A program made the translations under genes and the position numbers. Shown piece after piece: positions 16,755 through 24,884 of a stretch of 64,000 nucleotides of DNA. This DNA is from Sphingobacterium puteale (GTDB lineage Bacteria > Bacteroidota > Bacteroidia > Sphingobacteriales > Sphingobacteriaceae), in contig NZ_RBWS01000018.1 in the NCBI RefSeq assembly GCF_003627955.1, positions 62,001 through 126,000 on the forward strand. The letters run 5' to 3'. Positions within the stretch are counted from its first letter, which is position 1, and every line of letters begins with the position of its first letter. The notes under the pieces were generated by a model that had not been told where the DNA came from, did no database searches, and worked only from the letters and a program-made list of their open reading frames with translations.

Positions 16755-17693
16755 TTAATTGAAAATAGATCTGATGCTGTCAATGAATTTAGACTCGATC
16801 ATATCTCTTGAAAATAAAACCATATTTTTAATGGCCTCCGGTGTTGAAATACCATGACCAATAATAACAGGAGCATTGACTCCTAAGATTGGACTACCGC
16901 CGTACTGCTCGTAGTTGAATCGATCGAAGAAATCATCTTTAAAACCTTTTTTCAGGGTCACTACATAAAATGATTCTGCAAGTTTTAAGACTACATTGCC
17001 CGTAAATCCATCGCAGACATATACGTCGGCATGGTCACTGAACAGGTCGCGGCCTTCTGCATTTCCGATAAAGTTAATCTTGTCGTTGGCTTTAAGTAGG
17101 GGGTAGGTAGAGGTTGTCAGGATGTTTCCTTTTTCTTCTTCTTCTCCAATGTTCAATAATCCGACTTTAGGATTGGATACATTGAATACATGCTCGGCAA
17201 AGAGGCTGCCCAGCATGGCAAATTGATTCAGCATCTCCGGTTTACAGTCAGCGTTTGCGCCGACATCCAGTAAGAGTCCGAATCCTGATTTCAATTTTGG
17301 AACAATTGATGCTATGGCTGGGCGCAATACGCCTGGAATAGCTTTTACGCTGAACATCGATCCCACGAGCATAGCTCCAGTATTACCTGCGGATGCGAAT
17401 GAGTCGATTTCTTTGTTTTTTAAATATTCAAATCCCTTCGCAATACTTGAGTTGGGTTTTTGAGTTATCGCTTTGGTTGGATGTTCACCCATCGCAATGA
17501 CTTCTGGAGCTTCCACATATTCAAAGTCAGATGAATTTCCTCCGGCTTGATCGATGAATTGCTTAGTCTCTTCAGTTTTACCAAAAAGGACTATCTTTTG
17601 GTCTCCAGTAAGCTGTTTTTGTGCTTCAATAGCACCTGTTATCGTTGCTTTAGGAGCATAATCTCCTCCTAAAATATCTAAACCAATCTTCAT
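16755..17693 (-). CDS. plsX: Phosphate acyltransferase PlsX
   Basis: Converts acyl-ACP to acyl-phosphate for phospholipid synthesis. The 312-residue protein begins MKIGLDILGGDYAPKATI and contains APEVIAMGEHPTKAITQKP near residues 62-80, SAGNTGAMLVGSM near residue 101 and VCDGFTGNVVLKLAE near residue 230, all PlsX signatures. The usual D-M-GGD motif reads DILGGD here. It lies between rpmF and fabH, with a terminator-like hairpin in the 106-bp gap after rpmF. Confidence 0.95.
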   Translation of the reverse strand: MKIGLDILGGDYAPKATITGAIEAQKQLTGDQKIVLFGKTEETKQFIDQAGGNSSDFEYVEAPEVIAMGEHPTKAITQKPNSSIAKGFEYLKNKEIDSFASAGNTGAMLVGSMFSVKAIPGVLRPAIASIVPKLKSGFGLLLDVGANADCKPEMLNQFAMLGSLFAEHVFNVSNPKVGLLNIGEEEEKGNILTTSTYPLLKANDKINFIGNAEGRDLFSDHADVYVCDGFTGNVVLKLAESFYVVTLKKGFKDDFFDRFNYEQYGGSPILGVNAPVIIGHGISTPEAIKNMVLFSRDMIESKFIDSIRSIFN

Positions 17694-17725
17694 CCGTTAT
17701 TATTTAGTAAATCAATAATACGCAA

Positions 17726-17779
17726 AAAACATCCCAAAATAAAGCAAATTTCTAAAATATTGCTTGTTTGGGATGTTTT
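17726..17779 (-). terminator. Terminator or attenuator between rpmF and plsX
   Basis: An outer 13-bp perfect stem (17726-17738 and 17767-17779), with a second inner 6-bp pairing (17742-17747 and 17760-17765) and T-residues after it on the minus strand. It sits inside the conserved rpmF-plsX cluster, so it probably lowers rather than abolishes read-through into plsX. Confidence 0.7.
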
Positions 17780-17799
17780 GGTGTTATGAAAGGTTTACC

Positions 17800-17991
17800 T
17801 TAGACAACAGCTGTATTTTCAATGATCAATTTACCGTTGTAGTACAAATTTCCGTCTACAGTGTATGCACGGTGTGGTAAATGAACTGCGCCAGTTTCTT
17901 TACATACTGTCAAGCTAGGAGCTTCAGCTTTATAATGTGTTCTTCTTTTGTCTCTTCTTGATTTAGAAGTTTTACGTTTTGGATGTGCCAT
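17800..17991 (-). CDS. rpmF: 50S ribosomal protein L32, zinc-free form
   Basis: A 63-residue ribosomal protein with the typical start MAHPKRKTSKSRRDKRRTHY. The middle part reads VCKETGAVHLPHRAYTVDGN: only one cysteine remains, where zinc-binding L32 has four. It is therefore the C-minus form, which does not need zinc. It begins 14 bp after the yceD stop, as is usual for this pair. Confidence 0.95.
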   Translation of the reverse strand: MAHPKRKTSKSRRDKRRTHYKAEAPSLTVCKETGAVHLPHRAYTVDGNLYYNGKLIIENTAVV

Positions 17992-18005
17992 CTCGTATTT
18001 TTGTT

Positions 18006-18542
18006 TTAGTTATTTTTAATATTTCTCAATGCTTCCCAACGTGGGTCGATAATTTCTTCTTCTTTTTGCTCCTCTGCATCTGGCTCGCTTGTAAATAAAG
18101 CCAGCATTTCAGGATCGCATGCTATGCCTTCTCCTTGCTCCTCACATTTCACGATATAGGGCACAGCTAAGTTGATGTATTCGTACAATAACTCAGCTAT
18201 ATCCAACTCATGGTCGCTTTTTGATAAGATCAACACTTCATCCGTGTTGTCTGTCCAATCTTCATCCGTGAATTTGACCAATATCCGTTCTTGAATTGAA
18301 ATCGGTGACATAAACTCTTTCAAACAGGTATCACAAGTCAATTGAATCTCGCCTTGGATATCAAAATGCAAAATCAAAAGGTTTTCCTGTTTTTGCAATT
18401 CAACTTCTGCTTTCAGATTGCCATCTTTTACAATCGAATGTTCGTAGCAGTCAAAGAACTTTTTATTAATGTCAAATTCAAAATTGTGCTTTCCAGCGTT
18501 GAGTCCCGAAAAGGGAATTCTGTATTGTTTTAGATGTTTCAC
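18006..18542 (-). CDS. yceD: YceD/DUF177 family protein
   Basis: A 178-residue protein of the DUF177 family that almost always precedes rpmF and is linked to 23S rRNA maturation or accumulation. The conserved LTCDTCLKEFMSPI motif with a CxxC pair lies near residues 88-101. An acidic stretch with DEVLILSKSDHELDIAELLYEYI follows at residues ~121-143. The end is very acidic (EEQKEEEI). Its position at the head of the rpmF-plsX-fabH cluster supports the call. Confidence 0.85.
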   Translation of the reverse strand: MKHLKQYRIPFSGLNAGKHNFEFDINKKFFDCYEHSIVKDGNLKAEVELQKQENLLILHFDIQGEIQLTCDTCLKEFMSPISIQERILVKFTDEDWTDNTDEVLILSKSDHELDIAELLYEYINLAVPYIVKCEEQGEGIACDPEMLALFTSEPDAEEQKEEEIIDPRWEALRNIKNN

Positions 18543-18644
18543 AATCTTGCATTTGAGCCTGCAAAGGTATGTATAAAATCATTAGGATCGAAATATTTTT
18601 TTAAATATTCCGGTCAAACGCTTTATATATACGCATGGCACGAC

Positions 18645-19295
18645 TTATTCATAATAATTTTTACCTAACTCTATTTTTTCGCGTCCATTTGCCATGCGCC
18701 ATTTATTGGTGTCACGTAGCGAATAGGCACAACCGCAATATTCCTGCATGTAGAACTTCTCTTTTTTGGAGACTTCTAACATTCGTGCCGAACCACCTTT
18801 CTTGCGCCAGTTGAATGTCCAGTACTCCATACCTTCATGGCGGGAGGCTGCACGTAGGCCACAGTCATTGATCTGTTCCATGTTTTTCCATCGGGAAATA
18901 CCCAATGAACTCGAGATCACATCAAAGCCATTTGCCGCCGCATATTCTGCGGTTTTCTCGAAACGCATATCAAAGCACATCGTGCAACGGATCCCCCGCT
19001 CAGGTTCCTGTTCCATGCCTTTAGCCAGATCAAACCAATGGTCCACATCGTAATCCGCGTCAATAAAAGGGATATTGTGTTTTTCGGCAAACCGGATATT
19101 TTCATCTTTGCGCAGATCGTATTCCTTGCGAGGATGGATATTGGGATTGTAGAAATAAATCGTAAAATCGATATCTGAAGCAATCAACGCCTCCATGACT
19201 TCTCCGGAACAGGGGGCACAACAGGAATGCAAAAGCAATTTCTTGCCTTCTCCCGGTAATGCCAACTTCTCCCGTACAAATTCCTTCTTTTCCAT
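18645..19295 (-). CDS. queH: Epoxyqueuosine reductase QueH
   Basis: Catalyses the last step of tRNA queuosine synthesis, reduction of epoxyqueuosine; QueH is the non-homologous substitute for QueG. The ATG at 19293-19295 gives a 216-residue protein beginning MEKKEFVREKLALPG; the open frame extends upstream but the extra residues do not match the family. Two cysteine clusters expected for iron-sulfur and metal binding are present: LLHSCCAPCSGEV near residue 25 and EYCGCAYSLRD near residue 188. RCTMCFDMR lies between them. It appears to be a single-gene unit. Confidence 0.92.
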   Translation of the reverse strand: MEKKEFVREKLALPGEGKKLLLHSCCAPCSGEVMEALIASDIDFTIYFYNPNIHPRKEYDLRKDENIRFAEKHNIPFIDADYDVDHWFDLAKGMEQEPERGIRCTMCFDMRFEKTAEYAAANGFDVISSSLGISRWKNMEQINDCGLRAASRHEGMEYWTFNWRKKGGSARMLEVSKKEKFYMQEYCGCAYSLRDTNKWRMANGREKIELGKNYYE

Positions 19296-19472
19296 AATGT
19301 ATATGATATCAAAAACAAAGGCAATTTTAATCAAAAAGTAGCGGAATGACAAATATTTCCGTTTGAGTTCCCGTAATATATGCCCAAAAGAATCATATAA
19401 ATTCATTGATATTCTGCATATATTAGTAGATTTGTATGTTAGACACAATAAGCTATTTATAATAAAAAATAT

Positions 19473-20621
19473 ATGAAATTTTCATTTCAAACCTGTGTTA
19501 TAGTATTATTTGCCAGTTTAATAGGCGTTGCTTCCTGTAAAAAATTGGACGATGAACCCGATGTTGGTCAAGTATCACTTGTTTCAAGATTGTATATTTC
19601 TTTTAGGGATTATCAGCCGAATAGTTCTTCTATCAAGAATCTCTTTATTGTGGATCCTGCTGATACCAATAATCTGGATAATATCTATCAATATCTTTCT
19701 CTGGCAAAGGGTGGGGGAGCGGTTATATTTGACCCCGATGCAAAGGCTGTTTTTCAGGCGAGTGAAGGATCAATTGCTCAAGATACCTTTATCCAGCGTA
19801 TTGCACTGGATGACGTTTATGGGATTCCGGGAAATGCAAGCGCTATTGGCTATACGGGGTTTAGAAATGTAAGAGGATTAGCCTATTACACCTATGCACA
19901 GCAAGTCGGTAATACAGGGTCAAGTGTGACCAATTTTCTGCTCGCTGCTACGGGTGGCAATATGTTATATGCGATAAGCCGTCCGGAGGGAAAAGGTTCA
20001 ACAGGTGGTTCTAAGATCATCGACAAACAGATCAGTTTGGGAGATATTGAACCCGTCTCATTGAATTTATTACAGGGAAATACAGCTGATAAAAATGAAA
20101 AATGGGTACTCATTGGATTTAATGATCAAGCTAAAAACAGAATTGGTTTTGCTGTCTACAAAGGACTTAAGCAGGAATTGATAGACCGAGCACGCGATAC
20201 GATCATCAATAAGGATAGATTTCAGCCTGCATTGACTGTCTATGTGGAGGGAAAAACAGACTTACAAGCAGTATCTTATGCACCTAATAAAAAACTATTT
20301 GCTGTCGCTACCGGGAAAGGCGGGGAAGTATTGTTCTTTAGAAATCCTACGGAGTTGTTTGATGGAACTGGCGATAAAACCATCCAACCTGATTATGTGA
20401 TCGGTGGTACGAATACAGGATTGAAAAAGCCTACGGGAGTTGCCATTGATGACCGTATTGAAAATGGTAAGTTTTTCTATGTTTCAGACACTGAGAATAG
20501 GACAATCAGCCGGTTTAAACTGGAGGATCAAGGAAATACAGCACCAGAATTAACAAAAACATATGGCACAATGACGCCAAATTATATCTTTTTGGACGCC
20601 AGAGAAAGACCAAATTTTTAA
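19473..20621 (+). CDS. Predicted lipoprotein, possibly beta-propeller-like
   Basis: A 382-residue exported protein with lipobox GVASC and acceptor cysteine at residue 22. The mature part contains repeats with YAPNKKLFAVATGKGGEVLFF and GTNTGLKKPTGVAIDDR followed by FYVSDTENRTISRFKL. These look like propeller blades of the NHL or YncE type, but I cannot count complete blades. It is transcribed divergently from queH and ends 13 bp before the convergent transglutaminase-like gene. Function unknown; probably a surface or periplasmic lipoprotein. Confidence 0.7.
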   Translation: MKFSFQTCVIVLFASLIGVASCKKLDDEPDVGQVSLVSRLYISFRDYQPNSSSIKNLFIVDPADTNNLDNIYQYLSLAKGGGAVIFDPDAKAVFQASEGSIAQDTFIQRIALDDVYGIPGNASAIGYTGFRNVRGLAYYTYAQQVGNTGSSVTNFLLAATGGNMLYAISRPEGKGSTGGSKIIDKQISLGDIEPVSLNLLQGNTADKNEKWVLIGFNDQAKNRIGFAVYKGLKQELIDRARDTIINKDRFQPALTVYVEGKTDLQAVSYAPNKKLFAVATGKGGEVLFFRNPTELFDGTGDKTIQPDYVIGGTNTGLKKPTGVAIDDRIENGKFFYVSDTENRTISRFKLEDQGNTAPELTKTYGTMTPNYIFLDARERPNF

Positions 20622-20634
20622 TTTATAAAGACTG

Positions 20635-21486
20635 TCAAGCAAGCAATTCGAACAGTTCGCTGATCTCCTGTTGCTTGCTTGCACTTTCATGTGCTTCATA
20701 GGCCGACAATAAATTCCGAAGTGCACGCTTCATTATGGTCACATTGTCACAGGGATAGGTAAATTCCCGATCTGCACTTAGATTTAATTGTTTTAGGAAC
20801 GAATTTACATCACTTTTTTGCATAATCTGCCCCCGGTTAAATGCATTGATGTAAAACAAAACATGTTCATTTCCTTCTTCATCCGTATCCATGTAAGCCA
20901 GGATAAAATGCTTGGGTAAATTGATCCCATAGATCGGGATATCCAGCTTTTGCGCAATAATGCTATAGATACAGGATAAGGTCAACGGATTCCCCTGCTT
21001 TGTGTCCAGAACCTGACCGATATAGGAGTTTTGCGGATGGTGATAATCCTTTGTATTGCCAGATAGCCCAAAGGAACCAAATAGCACATGGTTCAGCAGA
21101 TTCACCTTCTCCAATGGACTCATATCGTATTGAAGTCCACGCCAGACCTCTGTTTTTAGATCTTCGATTTTCAACACGATTTTATGGTCCTCGTAAGAAG
21201 GATATTGATAGTTATTGAGAATGATAAGTCCTTCCAGGAGATTGAAGGAATTGCTCAGATTCCAGATCTGTAGCTCATTTTTGGTCTGGTCGAACTGAAT
21301 TTCATGGATAATGTTTTCCAGTCGTCCCTGTACCCTTGGATCAAAGCTCGACTCCCAGAATTTCTCCAAATAAGGAACAATTTCAGGGCCTTGGCTTTTC
21401 AATTGATGCTCCACTTCCTGAATAATCTGTTGATCGGTATCGTCCAACAGGAATATTAACGATTTCAGCGCTCTCTCATTCATCAT
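20635..21486 (-). CDS. SirB1-like transglutaminase-fold protein
   Basis: A 283-residue protein of the SirB1/transglutaminase-like family. LGLS-like family motifs appear as GNTKDYHHPQNSYIGQVLDT near residues 145-164, then GNPLTLSCIYSIIAQKLDIP with the cysteine near residue 173, and GINLPKHFILAY with the histidine near residue 193. The Cys-His spacing fits the Transglut_core2 domain, but enzymatic activity is not established for the family. The start is either of two adjacent ATGs at 21486 and 21483; a further upstream reading would run through the terminator of the array. It is cytoplasmic, with no signal peptide. Confidence 0.8.
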   Translation of the reverse strand: MMNERALKSLIFLLDDTDQQIIQEVEHQLKSQGPEIVPYLEKFWESSFDPRVQGRLENIIHEIQFDQTKNELQIWNLSNSFNLLEGLIILNNYQYPSYEDHKIVLKIEDLKTEVWRGLQYDMSPLEKVNLLNHVLFGSFGLSGNTKDYHHPQNSYIGQVLDTKQGNPLTLSCIYSIIAQKLDIPIYGINLPKHFILAYMDTDEEGNEHVLFYINAFNRGQIMQKSDVNSFLKQLNLSADREFTYPCDNVTIMKRALRNLLSAYEAHESASKQQEISELFELLA

Positions 21487-21519
21487 AACGAAGTTAAAAA
21501 ATTGAATTGAGAAATAATA

Positions 21520-21559
21520 AAAAAAAATCCCTACAGTATTCATGTACCAAGTAGGGATT
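21520..21559 (-). terminator. Terminator of the permease-ATPase unit
   Basis: A 9-bp perfect stem (21526-21534 and 21551-21559) with a 16-nt loop. A run of T's follows on the minus strand, 24 bp past the ATPase stop. It marks the end of the orphan-permease array. Confidence 0.85.
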
Positions 21560-21582
21560 ATTCAGGTTAAATTGGCATACAA

Positions 21583-22242
21583 TTATTTGAGCTGGCCATC
21601 CAGCATATTCACAATTCTTTTGCCGTATTCCGCATTTTTTTCGGAATGGGTAACTTGTATGATCGTGACACCGTCATCATTCAATTGTTTGAACAGTTCC
21701 ATGATCTCTTCGCCTTGTTTGGAATTGAGGTTACCCGTAGGTTCATCTGCCAACAAGAGTTTCGGAGAGCCCGCCAATGCACGCGCAATACCAACGATCT
21801 GTTGTTGTCCTCCGGACAACTGAGCCGGAAATAGATCTTTCTTTCCCACAATACCAAAACGGTCAAGCATATCGGCCACAATGGCTTTACGCTCCTTGCT
21901 GGAAATGTCTTTATAGATCAGCGGTGTTTCTATATTTTCATATACTGTCAACTCATCCAGTAAGTGGTAAGCCTGAAATACATATCCAATATGAGATTGG
22001 TAGAGTTGCGTCCGTTTTTTTGCTTTCATCTCCAATACATTTTCATCCATAAAGATATATTCACCTTCATCGGGTTCGTCGAGCATGCCGATAATATTCA
22101 GCAGGGTGGATTTTCCTGAACCCGAAGGGCCCATAATGGATATGAAATCACCTTCTGCTATATCTAAACTGACATCTTTGAGCACAAATGAGCGTGTACC
22201 ACCTACGTTATACCACTTGAATAAATGTTTTAATTGTATCAT
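21583..22242 (-). CDS. ABC transporter ATPase of the MacB/LolD/FtsE type
   Basis: A 219-residue nucleotide-binding protein, the only ABC ATPase seen in the window and the last gene of the permease array. All motifs are intact: Walker A GPSGSGKST at residues 38-46, Q-loop Gln near 90, signature LSGGQQQ at 142-148, Walker B LLLADEP at 162-168 and the H-loop histidine near 199. The second half of the signature reads GQQQ, common in the LolD/MacB class. It starts 28 bp after the P1 stop, so it should be made from the sigma-54-type promoter ahead of P1. By family it would energise MacB-like permeases; that it serves all sixteen is inference. Confidence 0.93.
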   Translation of the reverse strand: MIQLKHLFKWYNVGGTRSFVLKDVSLDIAEGDFISIMGPSGSGKSTLLNIIGMLDEPDEGEYIFMDENVLEMKAKKRTQLYQSHIGYVFQAYHLLDELTVYENIETPLIYKDISSKERKAIVADMLDRFGIVGKKDLFPAQLSGGQQQIVGIARALAGSPKLLLADEPTGNLNSKQGEEIMELFKQLNDDGVTIIQVTHSEKNAEYGKRIVNMLDGQLK

Positions 22243-22270
22243 TTTCTAGTATTGAGATTTTATTTTTTAC

Positions 22271-24673
22271 TTATTCATCCCGCAGGCTATCTACCGGATT
22301 TGTTCTTGCAACTTTCAACGACTGGAAGCTAATGGAAATCAATATTAAGATAAATATGCAAAATATCGGGATCAAAAACGACCACCATTGTATATTGACA
22401 TGATATGCAAAATTGGAAAGCCATTTATCCATAAGTAAATATGCTAAAGGAAGGGCTATGCCGATACCGATCAGAAATAGCCTGAAAAATGGTTTATTTA
22501 ATTGGACAAAGAGCAGCTGTGCCGAGGCACCGAGTACTTTCCGGATACTCATTTCTTTCTTGCGCAATGCGGCCTGGTAAGCGGCCATGCTGAATAGTCC
22601 CAATGCAGCAATGATAACCGAAAGGCCTGCGAAACTATTAAAAGCAACCTGTAATTCCTGTTGTTTTTGATGCTGTAACGCATATTGTTGATCCATAAAG
22701 GAATAGTCTAACGGTAAATCCTTGGCAGTTGTATTTTTCTCCCATTCCTTCTTGACCGTTTCAATTGCCCGATCGACCATTCCGGGTTTTGTTTTCACCA
22801 TAAGTGTCGTTTGGAAACGCATGCTCCCACACTCATTTTTAAATGAATAGATGGTAGGTTGAACGGCATTTTCAAAGCCATAGGCTTTACTATCTTTGAC
22901 AAGGCCGACGATTTCGAAATTTGCGTCACAGCCACTGATTTTTGCGCCAATGGGATTTGAAAGTCCCAAATTTTTAGCAGCAGATTCATTGATGACCGCA
23001 TAGTTGGAAAGGGAATCACGGAGCAATTGATCTATTGACAGATTGATATTCCCTTGTAGATTGGGGATATTTAATGTGTTGAAATAGCCTGGATCGATAC
23101 CGACATGAGCAAAGGAAATATTCTTTTGTGCATAGGAGAACTCCATTTTGGGCGGTTGTTCCCCTTCTCCCGGGATATTTGTTGCGGAAGCCACCACCTC
23201 AATGTTCGGATCGTTTTCTAATCGCCGTTTCAATTGGTGGAAAGAACCATCAATTTTGTTGTCGTAATACATGCCCACTCCTTTGAAATTGACCACTTGC
23301 GCTGGCTCAAACCCTTTATCTGTATGCTGCATGTACTGTAGCTGGGCCCTAATGACCAGCATACCTGAAATAAACAGAATCGCCATGCTGATCTGAAAGG
23401 TTAGTAAAGCATTTCGGAATGTTCCTTTTTTTAGTATTGCGGATAATCCGCCTTTGAGCAAATTGACGGATTTGAAACCTGAAAGAACGATGGCAGGGTA
23501 TATTGCGGAAAGGATTGTTGTTAATAGAACGGCGACACAGAGCTGGGTAATGGTTTCAGAACTTAGAATATAGCTTCTGAGATCATCATTGAACCATCTT
23601 TGTAATATGTTTCCGGTAAGTGCCAAGGTCATAAAGCTCAATAGTGCCGCACTGCTGGTCAATATAAATACTTCTAGTAATAATTGCCTTACAATGGCCC
23701 AGCGCGAACTTCCCAATATTTTTTTGAGGGCAAGTTCTTTCAGGCGTTGATCGGCTTGTGCCATAATCATATTGGCAAAATTGGCGCATGCAAGCAGAAG
23801 GATCAACAGGGAAAGAATACCGATAATCCAAGTCATGATATAGGCCGTGTTGCTTCCGGTTTTCGGCCGCAGGTGCAGGTTGGCCAATGGATCCAAATAG
23901 ATCTTGCCTTTGGCATAACCGGAAGAACGTATTTTATCTTTTGGGGCGATTTGCTTGTGATAAATCGTGTTGATCTGATCGGTCAGCTTAGCAATATCTG
24001 TACCCGGTCTGACCTGAATAAAAGTCTGGTATAAAAAAGGATTATTTTCAGCAAAGAGATCCTGTGGTTCACGGATAAAAAGAAGGTCGTAATCAATCAT
24101 CGAAAGACCTTGCTTTTTGATGGTGCCGTAAATCGTCTCACGCATACCCAGATCAAGGCTCATGGACGGAATGGAATGGGGGGTATCAAATGTTAAATCT
24201 TCCTTTTTGAAAAGCTGTTCCGCAATAGGACTTTTGACCATGGTCGCATCCTTTTGATCTTTGTTTTTGTAGAGCGGTCCGTTGGCATTTTCTACCTGAA
24301 AGATCCGGGCGGCAGAAGAATCTATTAATGCAGCATTTTTAATAAGCACAGTCTTCTCCCCAAAGAGTGGGTAGCTACCATAGTTGTAGACAATTTTTCT
24401 ACCGGCATATACGATATCCGGTAAATACTGTTTTAGCAGCGGAGCCAGGGAAGGCGAGGTTTCGTCCGTAAAAGCACCTTCGGCTTCCAGACCAATCTGA
24501 TAGATTTCCTTATAGTTTGGATTCCATTTATCAAAGCTTGTTTCCCGGTTGATGTATTGATAGGAAAGGATAAAACCGGTAAAACCAAGTGTCAGTCCAA
24601 TAATATTCAAAAATGTGAAACCCTTATTTTTTAAGAGTTTACGCCAAGCCAGTTTGAAATCATTTTGTGCCAT
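22271..24673 (-). CDS. Orphan MacB/FtsX-type ABC permease P1
   Basis: An 800-residue permease directly ahead of the ATPase gene and the most divergent of the set in its first FtsX block. There the usual INFINLSTA helix reads CANFANMIMAQA, and the first coupling motif reads LKELALKKILGSS instead of KEIGIRKVLGAS. The second motif, KKEMSIRKVLGAS near residue 705, and the tail NPVDSLRDE are standard. TM1 (FLNIIGLTLGFTGFILSYQY) covers about residues 21-40. Because it adjoins the ATPase and diverges in the first ATPase-contact loop, it may be the dedicated partner of that ATPase. The inferred transcription start falls at or 1 nt before its ATG, which would make a leaderless mRNA. Confidence 0.9.
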   Translation of the reverse strand: MAQNDFKLAWRKLLKNKGFTFLNIIGLTLGFTGFILSYQYINRETSFDKWNPNYKEIYQIGLEAEGAFTDETSPSLAPLLKQYLPDIVYAGRKIVYNYGSYPLFGEKTVLIKNAALIDSSAARIFQVENANGPLYKNKDQKDATMVKSPIAEQLFKKEDLTFDTPHSIPSMSLDLGMRETIYGTIKKQGLSMIDYDLLFIREPQDLFAENNPFLYQTFIQVRPGTDIAKLTDQINTIYHKQIAPKDKIRSSGYAKGKIYLDPLANLHLRPKTGSNTAYIMTWIIGILSLLILLLACANFANMIMAQADQRLKELALKKILGSSRWAIVRQLLLEVFILTSSAALLSFMTLALTGNILQRWFNDDLRSYILSSETITQLCVAVLLTTILSAIYPAIVLSGFKSVNLLKGGLSAILKKGTFRNALLTFQISMAILFISGMLVIRAQLQYMQHTDKGFEPAQVVNFKGVGMYYDNKIDGSFHQLKRRLENDPNIEVVASATNIPGEGEQPPKMEFSYAQKNISFAHVGIDPGYFNTLNIPNLQGNINLSIDQLLRDSLSNYAVINESAAKNLGLSNPIGAKISGCDANFEIVGLVKDSKAYGFENAVQPTIYSFKNECGSMRFQTTLMVKTKPGMVDRAIETVKKEWEKNTTAKDLPLDYSFMDQQYALQHQKQQELQVAFNSFAGLSVIIAALGLFSMAAYQAALRKKEMSIRKVLGASAQLLFVQLNKPFFRLFLIGIGIALPLAYLLMDKWLSNFAYHVNIQWWSFLIPIFCIFILILISISFQSLKVARTNPVDSLRDE

Positions 24674-24684
24674 GTTATCAAAAA

Positions 24685-24700
24685 TACAATCCCCTTGCCA
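24685..24700 (-). promoter_or_regulatory. Sigma-54-type promoter of P1-ATPase
   Basis: Minus strand TGGCAAGGGGATTGTA: -24 GG and -12 G separated by exactly 10 nt, with TT before the -12 G. It is close to the known TGGCACG-N4-TTGCA consensus. The predicted start is near 24674. Confidence 0.7.
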
Positions 24701-24752
24701 GTGTTTTAACTATTTTATTATGAGTTTGTTATGTGGTTTTGCTGCGTTTTTA

Positions 24753-24791
24753 ATGTTCGATTTCGGACAGTTTTCGTTCGCAATCGAACAT
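24753..24791. promoter_or_regulatory. Paired enhancer-type sites upstream of P1
   Basis: Two 7-4-7 dyads: ATGTTCG-ATTT-CGGACAG (24753-24770) and TCGTTCG-CAAT-CGAACAT (24774-24791). They start 21 bp apart. The first begins 54 bp beyond the -24 GG, about -80 to -118 from the predicted start, the usual place for sigma-54 activator sites. Confidence 0.75.
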
Positions 24792-24878
24792 TCATCCCTC
24801 CTTAGCCGTTGGTTCATTGCCCACCACGCAACAGGCAAGGCAATGACCAAGGCCACAAACACCAATTTTTAAGATCTT
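24792..24878 (-). pseudogene. Scar of a deleted permease gene
   Basis: Positions 24804-24869 match 25033-25098, a coding part of P2, at 62 of 66 bases. On the minus strand they read KLVFVALVIALPVAWWAMNQ, the second-FtsX helix of a permease. This is followed, after an internal loss, by a tail-like RLRRDE (24792-24809) without its stop. On the other side, 13 bases at 24866-24878 equal those just upstream of the P2 start (27333-27345). The simplest reading is a permease copy reduced to leader plus C-terminal scrap. Confidence 0.75.
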
Positions 24879-24884
24879 CTGACT

